Origin: Candidatus Thorarchaeota archaeon
GTDB taxonomy: Archaea; Asgardarchaeota; Thorarchaeia; Thorarchaeales; Thorarchaeaceae
Reading direction: 5' to 3'
Assembly (NCBI GenBank): GCA_011364985.1
Contig: RDOC01000001.1
Span: 155,124-219,123 of the forward strand
Length of the DNA: 64,000 nucleotides
The position numbers and the translations under genes are program-made. Positions 48,405 to 58,422 of this stretch are shown piece by piece. Below the pieces are notes generated by a model. The model was not told the DNA's origin, did no database searches, and saw only the letters and a program-made list of their open reading frames with translations. How positions within the stretch are numbered: the first letter of the stretch is position 1; every line of letters starts with the position of its first letter.

Positions 48405-49496
48405 ATGCCCTCCATTCGAACACCGATATGCGAAATTCTAGGAATTAAGCATCCGATTCTTCAAGGGGGAATGGGACCGTACAAGACTGAAGATCTTGCA
48501 ATTGCTGTATCAAATGCGGGTGCGCTTGGGGTTATCAGCAGTATTGGCATGGCAGCGACACTTCTGCCAGACGCCGCCCCCATAGACGCAGTGAAACTCT
48601 TTGGTATGGATCCTCCAACAGTCATTCTGCAGAAATCAATCGAGAAAGTTGCCAAGGAAACAAGACAGTCAGGAGGCGTCTTTGGCGTCAATATTCCTGT
48701 CGCCTCTGAATTTATCCTTGCCTCACAGATATTTTCTAAACAGGTTCTCGAATCTCGCTCGGATGATTCGGATATAGAAAGATCTCTCAGGGTTGTTGTG
48801 ACATCCGCTGGAAACCCTACTCCATGGGCTGAACTAAAGAAACATGGTCTGATTTGGATTCACGTCGTGCCATCAGTTTATCATGCAAAAAAGGCTGAGA
48901 AAGCAGGTGTGGATATCATAGTTGCTTCGGGGCATGAAGGGGGCGCCCATGTCTCATGGGATCCTGTTCACTCCATCGTATTAGTTCCCGCTGTGGCAAA
49001 GGCAGTTAAGACGCCAGTTGTTGCAGCAGGAGGATTCTGCGATGGGAGATCGCTAGCCTCAGCATTGAGTCTTGGAGCTGAAGGAATACAAATGGGTACA
49101 AGGTTCATTGCCACCAAAGAAAGCGACTTCGAACCAATATGGAAGCAAGCTATCATGTCACATGAGGAAAGAGAGACTCTTGTGGGCAGGGGCATTTTTG
49201 GCCCAATGAGATTCCTGAGGAATAGACGTGCAGAGCAAATAGTAGAACAGACACTCCAAGATTTGCCACGTTTTTATCTCGGAAAACCCATTGACTCCAA
49301 CGCAGAGATACTAAGGCTGGAAAGGACCGGATTTGACGACCTTCTTGACGCAAAGAAAGATACTTCCTTGATGTTCGGTGGAGAGGTGGTTGGTAGAATC
49401 AGTGACATGCCAACGGTGAAAGAGCTAATCACAGAGATTATAGAAGAAGCTGCTTCAACTCTTCGATGGCTCCTTCAGTATGTTGATGAAAGGTAG
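48405..49496 (+). CDS. Nitronate monooxygenase / 2-nitropropane dioxygenase family FMN enzyme
   Basis: PICEILGIKHPILQGGMG, VSNAGALGVISS, DIIVASGHEGGAH, PVVAAGGFCDGRSLASALSLGAEGIQMGTRFIATKES. Confidence 0.85.
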   Translation: MPSIRTPICEILGIKHPILQGGMGPYKTEDLAIAVSNAGALGVISSIGMAATLLPDAAPIDAVKLFGMDPPTVILQKSIEKVAKETRQSGGVFGVNIPVASEFILASQIFSKQVLESRSDDSDIERSLRVVVTSAGNPTPWAELKKHGLIWIHVVPSVYHAKKAEKAGVDIIVASGHEGGAHVSWDPVHSIVLVPAVAKAVKTPVVAAGGFCDGRSLASALSLGAEGIQMGTRFIATKESDFEPIWKQAIMSHEERETLVGRGIFGPMRFLRNRRAEQIVEQTLQDLPRFYLGKPIDSNAEILRLERTGFDDLLDAKKDTSLMFGGEVVGRISDMPTVKELITEIIEEAASTLRWLLQYVDER

Positions 49497-49585
49497 TACG
49501 TCAGAAATAAGTGGGCGTTTACAATTCACATATACCAAGGCTTGTAGCAAAAAAGAGATTGGTACTGCAAAATAAGGTGCAGAAT

Positions 49586-50758
49586 ATGTCATGGGAATAT
49601 GATATACCAAAGATAGTCTTCGGTGAGGATGCCATTGAAGAGCTTAATCGACTGAAGGGAAATAGCGCATTCCTTGTCACTGATGGTGTTATCAACAAGC
49701 TTGGACTTGTAGAGAAGGTTGTCCAGATTCTGAGCGACAACCAGTGGAATATTGCCGTTTGGGACTGCGCAGAACAAGACCCACGTGTTTCATCGGTTCG
49801 GGAAGCTGCTGAAGGGATGAGGAACTTCTGTGCAGATATCATAGTCGCTTTGGGAGGCGGAAGCGTGATGGACACGGCAAAGGCCGCCTGGGCGCTATAC
49901 GCTCAGCCTGACATGGACCTCACAGCCCTTAACCCCTTTGAAGAGCTTGGAGTAAGGGAGAAAGCGAAACTTATCTGTATTCCAACAACCTCAGGAACAG
50001 GATCTGAAGTAACCAAGGCTGTTGTCATCAGAGAAGATGAATCAGGACGTAAGTTTGCGACAATCAATCCTGAGCTTGTACCTGACCTTGCAATACTTGA
50101 CCCTTATTTTGTGAAGGATTTACCGAAGAACCTCACCGCATGGACAGGAATGGATGCGCTCACCCACGCTGTTGAAGCATATACCTCGTCATGGAAGAAT
50201 GCCTTCTCAGATGCATGCACGATGAAGGCTGTGAAAATGGTCTTCGAATGGCTTCCAAAATCGGTTGCTGACACTTCAGATATGGATGCAAGAGGGAAGA
50301 TGCAAGTCGCTGCCTGTCTTGCGGGAATGGCCTTTAGCAATTCGCAAGTAGCACTAGCCCACTCGTTAGGACATTCTCTTGGTTCAGTCCTTCGCCTTCA
50401 TCATGGAATGTCCGTTGGAATGGCATTGCCGTACACAATCGAATATTGCTGCACGGATGAGGACACTGCCAAATACTACGCTGAGCTGGCTGCTATCATT
50501 GGAATCGTTGGGAAAAAACCCGAAACCGTCGCTAGGAAGTTCGCTGAAGCAATAAGAGTGCTAATGGAAAAGATAGACAGCCCAACAAGTCTCAAGGCTG
50601 CAAAGGTTACGAAGAAGAAGTTCAAGGAAGGACTGAACAAGCTGGTTGAATATGCCATGATGGATGCAGCAATCACCATGAGCCCGCGAAACACAGACAG
50701 CAACATAATCAAAAGGATCTATATGGCCATGTTTGATGGTGAGCCAATCGACTTCTAG
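49586..50758 (+). CDS. Iron-containing alcohol dehydrogenase
   Basis: ALGGGSVMDTAKAAW, IPTTSGTGSEVTKAVVI, MDALTHAVEAYTS, AHSLGHSLGSVLRLHHGMSVGMALP. Start placed at MSWEYDIPKIVFGEDA. Confidence 0.88.
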   Translation: MSWEYDIPKIVFGEDAIEELNRLKGNSAFLVTDGVINKLGLVEKVVQILSDNQWNIAVWDCAEQDPRVSSVREAAEGMRNFCADIIVALGGGSVMDTAKAAWALYAQPDMDLTALNPFEELGVREKAKLICIPTTSGTGSEVTKAVVIREDESGRKFATINPELVPDLAILDPYFVKDLPKNLTAWTGMDALTHAVEAYTSSWKNAFSDACTMKAVKMVFEWLPKSVADTSDMDARGKMQVAACLAGMAFSNSQVALAHSLGHSLGSVLRLHHGMSVGMALPYTIEYCCTDEDTAKYYAELAAIIGIVGKKPETVARKFAEAIRVLMEKIDSPTSLKAAKVTKKKFKEGLNKLVEYAMMDAAITMSPRNTDSNIIKRIYMAMFDGEPIDF

Positions 50759-50771
50759 CAGGGACGAATCA

Positions 50772-52598
50772 ATGTTTGGATATCGAGGAAAGATACTGAG
50801 GGTAAATCTAAGTTCTCAGGATATCTCTGAGATGGCATTGGACCAAGATGTTGCCCGTGAGTTCATTGGTGGAATTGGACTTGCTGCAAGTATCCTCTAC
50901 GATATGGTTGACAAAGACACCGACCCGTTAGGGCCTAACAATCCGCTTCTTATACTGAATGGTCCATTCTGCGGAACGATGATTCCCACAGGGAGCAAGG
51001 CTGCAATGTGTAGCAAGTCACCACAGACCGACCTTTGGGGACATAGCATATTTGGAGGACACTTCGGAGCAAATCTGAAGTTTGCAGGTTATGATGGTAT
51101 TTTGATTGAGGGTTCATCGGAGAAACCATGCTACATTTTGGTTGATGACTCAAATGTAGAGGTCAGAAATGCAGAACACCTCTGGGGAAGGAATACTGAA
51201 GAAACGTGGGATACTTTGAAGGAAGAGACCGGACTTAGGAATGCAGGTGTTGCACGAATCGGGCTGGCCGGTGAAAATCTCGTCAGATATGCCTGCGTCT
51301 GTGTTGACCACTATAGGGCTGCAGGGCGGACGGGCATGGGTGCGGTCATGGGCTCTAAGAAACTCAAAGCAATTGTTGTGAATGGCACAGATCGAAATGT
51401 GCCAGTGGCAGATCCAGATGGCTTGAATGAGCTAGCAAAGAGCCTCAACGAATCGTTGAGTGAAGACCCAACCTTCAACATGTATTCGGAGTTGGGCAAT
51501 GCCGGTTATGTGGATATGGCAAGCATGATGTATGGTTCCTTGCCTGCGGGGTACTATACCGTTTCAGACTTTGATTCATACAATCTCAGCGGAACAACCA
51601 TGCGTGAAACGATACTTGTTGGAAAATCAGCCTGTTACAGGTGCCCGATAGGCTGCGGTAGAGTAATTGAGATAAAAGAGGGTAAGTACGCAACAGGACG
51701 TTTTGCTGGACCTGAGTATGAGGTCATTGGTTCAATGGGAACGCTCATCCTCACCAATGATTTGGAAGCTGTCACATTCACTGCAAAACAGATGGAACTT
51801 CTGGGTATTGATTTCATATCTGGTGGAAGCACAATTGCTCTTGCATACTATCTGTTTAAGGAGGGAAGAATAACAGCCAAAGACTTGGATGGCATTACCC
51901 CCGAATGGGGCGAGTCTGATTCTGCCTTGGCATTGCTTGCAAAAATCGCCAAGAGAGAGGGAGTAGGGAACATCATGGCGGAGGGGTCTCTTGCATTCGC
52001 GAAGAAGCACGGCTGTGAAGAGCTTGCTGCGCAGGTCAATGGCCTTGAGATGCCCATGCATGATCCCAGAGGCTTCTCAGGCATGGCAATAGGATATGCG
52101 ACTTCGCCACGCGGTGCTTGCCACATGACTGCGGACATGTATAATGTGCAGATGGGGCAGACAAATGAAGCACTTGGCATTGAGAGTCAGAACAGGTTCA
52201 CCAATGAAGCAGAAATTACTGCAAAGCAACAGAACCTGAGATGTGTCACCAACTCACTACTCATTTGTCACTATTATCCAGCCTTGGCTGAGGAGTTGGT
52301 GGAGTTTATACAGAAGACAACGGGCTGGAAGGACTACTCCGTGGAGCAATTGGCTGAGAGCGGTGAGCGGATTTTCACACTCCTGCGCCTCTTCAATTTG
52401 AAGATGGGATATAGAACAGAAAACGAACGCCTACCTGAGATAGTCTTGAGCCCCCTCGAAGGTCCAACTGAGGGGTATGTACCGGACGTTGATGAGATGC
52501 TTGATACCTGGTACCAGTTCAGAGGTTGGGACAGAAAGACAGGAATGCCCCCCAAGAAGCGAATCAAGGAATTGGGGCTCTCTAGTTTTATTCAATGA
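50772..52598 (+). CDS. Tungsten-type aldehyde:ferredoxin oxidoreductase
   Basis: GYRGKILRVNLSS, NPLLILNGPFCGTMIPTGSKAAMCSKSPQT, GHSIFGGHFGANLKFAGYDGILIEG, CYRCPIGCGR cluster motif, GPEYEVIGSMGTLILTND. Confidence 0.9.
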   Translation: MFGYRGKILRVNLSSQDISEMALDQDVAREFIGGIGLAASILYDMVDKDTDPLGPNNPLLILNGPFCGTMIPTGSKAAMCSKSPQTDLWGHSIFGGHFGANLKFAGYDGILIEGSSEKPCYILVDDSNVEVRNAEHLWGRNTEETWDTLKEETGLRNAGVARIGLAGENLVRYACVCVDHYRAAGRTGMGAVMGSKKLKAIVVNGTDRNVPVADPDGLNELAKSLNESLSEDPTFNMYSELGNAGYVDMASMMYGSLPAGYYTVSDFDSYNLSGTTMRETILVGKSACYRCPIGCGRVIEIKEGKYATGRFAGPEYEVIGSMGTLILTNDLEAVTFTAKQMELLGIDFISGGSTIALAYYLFKEGRITAKDLDGITPEWGESDSALALLAKIAKREGVGNIMAEGSLAFAKKHGCEELAAQVNGLEMPMHDPRGFSGMAIGYATSPRGACHMTADMYNVQMGQTNEALGIESQNRFTNEAEITAKQQNLRCVTNSLLICHYYPALAEELVEFIQKTTGWKDYSVEQLAESGERIFTLLRLFNLKMGYRTENERLPEIVLSPLEGPTEGYVPDVDEMLDTWYQFRGWDRKTGMPPKKRIKELGLSSFIQ

Positions 52599-52616
52599 AG
52601 CGGAGGTCAATCAGGA

Positions 52617-54131
52617 TCACTCATCGAGGCGAGGTATTTCTGTAATCACGGACTTCAAGAGCCTATACAGGACAGGTATATCCGAGATTCTTACCCGCTC
52701 ATCTGGAGTATGCGCGTTTTGAATATCAGGCCCAACTGATACCATTTGGATGCCAGGGATTTTGGCCCCAATGATTCCTGTTTCGAGTCCTGCGTGGATA
52801 GCAGAAACCTCTACTTCTCTTCCAAACACGCGGCCATAGATGTCCTTTACAAAGAGAAGGAATGGACTTTCAGGTTCTGGTTTCCACCCTGGATATGCGG
52901 GAGTCTGTGTGAGATTCCAATGTCCCAGGCTGGCAATTCCTGCAATTGACCGGCGAGTAGCTGCAATCTCTTCATCAACGCTGCTTCGTATGGAGAGATG
53001 AAATGTGATTAGCTCTTCTTCGGTCTCGATTATTGCGAAGTTTGAAGACGTTTCAACAAGGCCTTCAACAGAAGGAGAGTATCTTAATGGTCCGTGAGGA
53101 AGGGCACTTGCGGTAGCAATGATGGCTTTGGATTCTCTTACTGAAAAGGTGGGTCTTTTCGCTTCATCATACCAGGAGATTTCAATTTCTGGCTCAAGTA
53201 TCTTTGCACCTGTGACATCACTTCGATAGTATGACAGGATCGCTTTGCGTTCACTCTTCAGAATCTCTATTGCAGCATCTATGTTCTTGACTGCAACAAT
53301 TGCCTCGGATTCACGGGCAATAGCATTATGTTTGGACCCTCCGTTCCACTCAGCCAATGAGATCGTGACATCGTTGGAAATGGCCGAGAGAATTCGTGCA
53401 AGAAGAACATTAGCATTACCGCGCGGAAGATGAATGTCAACACCTGAGTGGCCACCAAGCAGACCTGAAACAGAAATATGGAGGAAATGCCAGTCTTTAC
53501 TCTCATCGGAAAGAGAAACTTGCCTCTTCAAGATGGCATCACCCCCGCCGGCAGAGCCAATGGTCATTGTGCCCAGCAATTCGGAGTCAATGTTGATCAT
53601 CAACTTGCTCCTGATTCCCAATGCATCAATGTCGAGACCAAATGCACCAACAAGACCTGTCTCTTCATCCACGGTGATCAGAACTTCAAGAGGACCATGA
53701 GAAATTGTATCATCAAAGAGCAAAGCCAAGGCAAGGGCAATGCCAATCCCATTATCAGCACCGAGGGTTGTACCCTCTGCTTCTACCCACTTACCATCTT
53801 CAGACAGCTGGATGGGAATTGGATTGGAATCGAAGTTGAAGCCCTCAGGTCTGTTGGTTTCGCAGACCATATCACAGTGTCCCTGAAGAAGTATTGATGG
53901 CCATGATTCATTTCCCTCTGTTGCAGCCTTTCGAATAAGGAGGTTTCCAATTTCATCCTCTAATATCTCGAGGACATTGTCCTTATTCTTCGCCATCTTA
54001 ACAGCCCAAGTCTTAATTGCCGATCGTACTCGGGCCTCCTTCTTTGATGGTCGTGGATTTTTCGATAAGACGAATTCAAAAATCTCCCATACCAGCTTTG
54101 GCTCCAAGTCTTCCAATACCATTCTAAGCAT
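52617..54131 (-). CDS. Aminoacyl-histidine dipeptidase-like M20 peptidase (PepD family)
   Basis: ILLQGHCDMVCETN, TTLGADNGIGIALALALL, LEVLITVDEETGLVGAFGLD, GGDAILKRQ, SGLLGGHSGVDIHLPRGNANVLLAR. Start placed at MLRMVLEDLEP; the ORF is open to 54281. Confidence 0.88.
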   Translation of the reverse strand: MLRMVLEDLEPKLVWEIFEFVLSKNPRPSKKEARVRSAIKTWAVKMAKNKDNVLEILEDEIGNLLIRKAATEGNESWPSILLQGHCDMVCETNRPEGFNFDSNPIPIQLSEDGKWVEAEGTTLGADNGIGIALALALLFDDTISHGPLEVLITVDEETGLVGAFGLDIDALGIRSKLMINIDSELLGTMTIGSAGGGDAILKRQVSLSDESKDWHFLHISVSGLLGGHSGVDIHLPRGNANVLLARILSAISNDVTISLAEWNGGSKHNAIARESEAIVAVKNIDAAIEILKSERKAILSYYRSDVTGAKILEPEIEISWYDEAKRPTFSVRESKAIIATASALPHGPLRYSPSVEGLVETSSNFAIIETEEELITFHLSIRSSVDEEIAATRRSIAGIASLGHWNLTQTPAYPGWKPEPESPFLLFVKDIYGRVFGREVEVSAIHAGLETGIIGAKIPGIQMVSVGPDIQNAHTPDERVRISDIPVLYRLLKSVITEIPRLDE

Positions 54132-54226
54132 ACCTTGGACTGAATTAGAACCGAAGGCACTATTTAGCCTTCCACTACCGGCGTAGTAGGTACATTTTTC
54201 ATTGCTATCTTGAAAGATAGAACGCC

Positions 54227-55099
54227 ATGATTTTTGATCCAGGAATCTCGACTTTTCTACAGAATCTAATACCTTGGGCAAACCTATTCTTCCGCCTGAT
54301 GACCGAGCTAGGTTCGGAAACGTTCTATGTATCAGTAATACTGATTGCCTATTGGGCGTTCAGGAAGAAAGAAGCAATAGCAGCTGCGATTCTGCTGCTT
54401 CTTACCTATTTGTCCAACTACTGGCTGAAGTATGTGATTGCCAATCCCCGTCCGCCCACCTCCGTGTGGGTTGAAGGAGTTGAAGCAACCAACTATAGCA
54501 CACCTAGTGGTCATGCCCAGCTTGCAGCAACCTTGTACGGTTGGCTAGACCTGAAGGTTAGAAAATGGTGGATGGTAGTTTTGTCGATAGTAATCGTCAC
54601 GCTGATTGGCATCTCGCGAGTCTATCTTGGGGTACACTATCTGGGCGACGTGCTACTAGGGTGGGCAATAGGCATTCTAACCGTCATTCTCTATTATTGT
54701 TTAGAAGGATCGCTTGAAAGAGCACAGGAAAGACTACGTGGAGAGTATCTATACTTCATTCTGTTTCTAGTAGGTTTCATGGGTCTACTTATCAGCCTAG
54801 CATTGCCGTCGCCCCCTAGAGACAATTTCGGATCATACGCAGGACTGTTAATGGGTTTGGCTGTTGCATTTCCGTTGGAGCAGCGTTTCGTGGGCTTTGA
54901 AACTAATTTGTTTCCAGTGCCAAAATGGAAGCTTGTTCTCCGAGTGGCGTTTGGTATTTTGCTAGTGCTCGGAGTCATGCTTGGATTGTCGCCGTTCTTG
55001 CCGACAGAAGACATCATACTCCGAGCTTTACGCTATTTCCTTGTTGCTCTGATCGGAGCCTTTCTTTGGCCATTGATTTTTACTAAAGCAAAGATATGA
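54227..55099 (+). CDS. PAP2-superfamily membrane phosphatase
   Basis: KYVIANPRPP, YSTPSGHAQLAATLYG, SRVYLGVHYLGDVLLGWAIG. Confidence 0.88.
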   Translation: MIFDPGISTFLQNLIPWANLFFRLMTELGSETFYVSVILIAYWAFRKKEAIAAAILLLLTYLSNYWLKYVIANPRPPTSVWVEGVEATNYSTPSGHAQLAATLYGWLDLKVRKWWMVVLSIVIVTLIGISRVYLGVHYLGDVLLGWAIGILTVILYYCLEGSLERAQERLRGEYLYFILFLVGFMGLLISLALPSPPRDNFGSYAGLLMGLAVAFPLEQRFVGFETNLFPVPKWKLVLRVAFGILLVLGVMLGLSPFLPTEDIILRALRYFLVALIGAFLWPLIFTKAKI

Positions 55100-55219
55100 T
55101 CAATTGTGGGAAGAAGGAAGCTCATCATGAAGGTGTCTCTTACTTTCCCATACATCATCCGATTATTGTATTCAATCGTTATTCCTGAGGACTAGTGAGG
55201 ATTCTCGGCAGATTCAATA

Positions 55220-55972
55220 ATGCATCCGTATTCAGCCATGTTTGTGATCAATTTGCCAAACGAGTTCAGTACACCACTTGGCAGTCCTTTGTATCCCAAA
55301 GCGCCCTATCATTACAAGGACGCGAAGCTTTTCCTCGCACTCTTCAACCCTACGGAGTCTTCGTTGAAGAGGATGCTGCGGGAGCCACTTCGGCCCTCTC
55401 AAATGCCGTTGGCGGGAATGATGTTCGGCGAGCAAAGATGTGTTGAAACAGGTACGTTCATGGAGGCGGCAATACTTGTGCAGTGCATGTTTGACAACCC
55501 AGATACCAATGAGGAGGAAGTCGGAGTTTACTTTGCCCACAACTATGTCGATACTGATGTGGCCCAATCTGCAGGCCGAGAGATCTGGGGATATCCTCGA
55601 AAACTAGCAGAGATTGAGTTGAGCGTGAAAGGAGATGTTGTGGAAGGGACTGTTGCCCGCCATGGCATCACGCTCTTGAAGGCTTCTTGCATCCTTGAGG
55701 ACGACGGGGAATGGATTGATAGCGGCCCAAACATCAATTTCAAGGTAATCCCAAGTGTTACAGGAAACGGATATGACCTAGCACAAATCACGGCAGGATA
55801 TCTTACCTATGACATAAAGTGTGGCAAGTCAGGAGAGGTTGAGTTTGAAATCCAGAATGGTCCAGAGGATGATTTTTGCTCTATTGAAATAGAAGCATCA
55901 ATGCTTGGTCTCTACTTTGATTGCGACATCACAGTCCCTCCTGGAAGAGTCGTGGGAGAAGTCAAGTTATAG
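55220..55972 (+). CDS. Acetoacetate decarboxylase family protein
   Basis: SAGREIWGYPRKLAEIEL active-site region, TGTFMEAAILVQC, ITAGYLTYDIKCGKSG. Confidence 0.65.
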   Translation: MHPYSAMFVINLPNEFSTPLGSPLYPKAPYHYKDAKLFLALFNPTESSLKRMLREPLRPSQMPLAGMMFGEQRCVETGTFMEAAILVQCMFDNPDTNEEEVGVYFAHNYVDTDVAQSAGREIWGYPRKLAEIELSVKGDVVEGTVARHGITLLKASCILEDDGEWIDSGPNINFKVIPSVTGNGYDLAQITAGYLTYDIKCGKSGEVEFEIQNGPEDDFCSIEIEASMLGLYFDCDITVPPGRVVGEVKL

Positions 55973-55976
55973 CCCA

Positions 55977-56603
55977 TTACTCTAAGGTTATCCATCCATA
56001 GTAAAGCAAGATTGAAGCTAGGGCAATTGCCTCACCGTCGGAGAATCCCACCATACGAGCAATATCGCGGAGCGTGCGTTTTCCATTGGTTGATTGCTCA
56101 ATTAGCTCAAGTTTGAAATCAACTTCTGCAGTTCTCCAAGGAATGACTTCACCAGTGTCTGAAGCCTTGAGAACTACATCTAGATTGAGATTTGCTAAGG
56201 GGAACTCCTCGATTATGTTCAGTGCAAAGTCCTTGAATTGCCGAATATCTCCAACACCAGAATGAATAGCATCGTCAAATTCAATCTCAAACTGCTGTAG
56301 AATCCGCATTAGCTTTGCCCGATAGACATCTTCATCATCAACAGAAATCATACCAATTAGAGCGATGGCATGGCTAGCAGTCTCAAAAATATAGATGGAG
56401 TTCTTCCATCGAATTGCTCGCAAGTCATCCTTGGACAAATGTAGGACTGCCCTTAGTAGAGCTGCATGCATATCAGGATTAACTGGTTCTGCGCCTGCAT
56501 AGGGAATATAGAGCATCAGCTCACCACCTTCTGTACCCAAAATCATTACATGCCTGATTTTGGACACATCAATATTGTCCTTTGCAGGGTTCACATCATT
56601 CAT
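55977..56603 (-). CDS. Uncharacterised protein with longin/roadblock-like sensor region and C-terminal wHTH-like segment
   Basis: RHVMILGTEGGELMLYIPYAG...WKNSIYIFETASHAIALIGMISVDDEDVYRAKLMRILQQFEIEFDDAI; C-terminal STNGKRTLRDIARMVGFSDGEAIALASILLYYGWITLE. Confidence 0.45.
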   Translation of the reverse strand: MNDVNPAKDNIDVSKIRHVMILGTEGGELMLYIPYAGAEPVNPDMHAALLRAVLHLSKDDLRAIRWKNSIYIFETASHAIALIGMISVDDEDVYRAKLMRILQQFEIEFDDAIHSGVGDIRQFKDFALNIIEEFPLANLNLDVVLKASDTGEVIPWRTAEVDFKLELIEQSTNGKRTLRDIARMVGFSDGEAIALASILLYYGWITLE

Positions 56604-56685
56604 GATACGTAACCACTGGAATTCAGCATTAAATTATGATGTATCGTGTGGGAAATATTCGTTTTCGGAGTCTACTTCATCTATC

Positions 56686-58422
56686 CTAGAGATATTTCGA
56701 TGCCTCAATCTGAGCAAGCTTCACACCCGCACTATGAGAATACCGTCTAAAGAGGAAATAGCAGATGGCAGCATAAATCGGAAGGAAGATGTAGACGGAA
56801 AGAATGCCTATCAACGCGCCTTGAACTGCTCCTACAAGTGTGCCAATACCGAGCATTCCAAAAACGCCAGCATATCCCAAGATGTAGGGAATGACCTGAG
56901 CTCTCACAATGGACCATCCGCGAATAGGTTGCTGAACTGCGGAACCTCTCTGTCGTGTAATTATCCGTTCCGCCTTGAAGTCGCCCCCAATTGCTGCTGC
57001 ATTGGCCGCTATCGCTCCAGATGCAACATTTATGAAAACAGCTGCAATTGCCACTGCAGGGAGATAGGGTAAGAGGGAGAAATCAATGATGATAATAATA
57101 ACGGAAATAATGACAGTAGCAGCAATGACAAATGGTACAGCACTGTATACCTTACCTTTGATATAGTCAGCCATGTTTGCCGCCGCCAGCTGAAGAGTCA
57201 TTATGTTTTTCCCTTCGTAGACAATTTCATAGCCTGCGAAATATACACCGTATGAAATGGCGAAGGGAATGAGGGCTGCAAGTATGAGGAAGGGAGTAAA
57301 TATCATTGCTTCCTCACCCACTGCGAACACTGGGAGGATTAGGAAGATGACAAACCGAAGGGGACCAACGAGATATTGAGCCAAGACGCGGCCCTCCCTC
57401 CTAATCGAGGCAATATTATACCATATAGATACGCTAACCGTTTGGTTGAAGGTAAATCCAGGAATAGGTTGTGGGTTCCAAGTTGCATGAGATAATGACT
57501 CCAATTTTGCAGAAGTACGCTTGGATCCGCTAGCAAGCCAGCCGCTGTAATGCGCTTTTTCACTAACGACTGCATTGAGATATACAAGAAATACGCCACC
57601 CAATAGAAAGACAAGTCCCATTAGTACATCCTGAATCCGGATTGGCACTCCCACTAGAACGCTCAATGAGAGTGCACTGACGGCATAGCCGGGAGTCATG
57701 TCTGAGGAGAATCCTAAGGCATTAGTTATTGCGAATAGCCACTGAAAGAGTTCTCCACTATCAGAGGAATAGATTGCATAGTAATAGAATACACTTACCA
57801 CGATGGCTGCAGCACTTCCAAGGAACCAGCCAATTTGCTTCAACGTTCGGCGACCAGCAAGGAGTTTTGAGAACAGGAGTCCGAGAAGACCTCCAAGAGA
57901 AACCCCAATCGTAATCACCCCCAGCACAAGAACAACAAAGACTGGAATTGAAAGAAAAGCGAACAAGGATGATGATGCGATTGAAAGACCAATGAAGATA
58001 GAAACGCCGACTAGCTGCCAGAGAATAGAGTTGTACAGAATTACATAGATTGTCTTCTCCAAGAAGATTGTCCGCATCGAAATTGGCATGATGAGGACGT
58101 ACTCCATCTTTGAGCTATTACCCACAGTGCTAGCAGACACCATGATTGAACCAATGAACGAAAAAAGGAGGATTGCATTGAAGATGGTTGCACCAATCCC
58201 AAGATTTTCGGAGATAAGCTCAGCCACAAACGGCCAGCCAAACAAAGGAACGATTGTGGTGATAATCCAGATAATGAATAAAGCAACAAGTGTTCCGCCA
58301 ATGACTGGAAAGAATCGGCGCAACGTGCTCTTTTGTTCGGTTCGCTTTCCCTTGACACGTCCAACCCGGAAGCTCTTGCGAAAATCTTCGTGCAACAAAA
58401 GCAGCAAGTCCGATAGATTCAC
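56686..58422 (-). CDS. Large ABC-2 type permease
   Basis: 578 aa, about 10 or more hydrophobic segments; starts within the stop region of the upstream ATPase gene (4-nt overlap). Confidence 0.75.
   Translation of the reverse strand: MNLSDLLLLLHEDFRKSFRVGRVKGKRTEQKSTLRRFFPVIGGTLVALFIIWIITTIVPLFGWPFVAELISENLGIGATIFNAILLFSFIGSIMVSASTVGNSSKMEYVLIMPISMRTIFLEKTIYVILYNSILWQLVGVSIFIGLSIASSSLFAFLSIPVFVVLVLGVITIGVSLGGLLGLLFSKLLAGRRTLKQIGWFLGSAAAIVVSVFYYYAIYSSDSGELFQWLFAITNALGFSSDMTPGYAVSALSLSVLVGVPIRIQDVLMGLVFLLGGVFLVYLNAVVSEKAHYSGWLASGSKRTSAKLESLSHATWNPQPIPGFTFNQTVSVSIWYNIASIRREGRVLAQYLVGPLRFVIFLILPVFAVGEEAMIFTPFLILAALIPFAISYGVYFAGYEIVYEGKNIMTLQLAAANMADYIKGKVYSAVPFVIAATVIISVIIIIIDFSLLPYLPAVAIAAVFINVASGAIAANAAAIGGDFKAERIITRQRGSAVQQPIRGWSIVRAQVIPYILGYAGVFGMLGIGTLVGAVQGALIGILSVYIFLPIYAAICYFLFRRYSHSAGVKLAQIEASKYL

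Noticed and set aside
52617-54281. Overlap of the PepD-like ORF (open to 54281) with the PAP2 gene start at 54227
   Set aside because: Homology-like sequence begins at about 54131, so the apparent divergent overlap reflects an over-extended ORF start.
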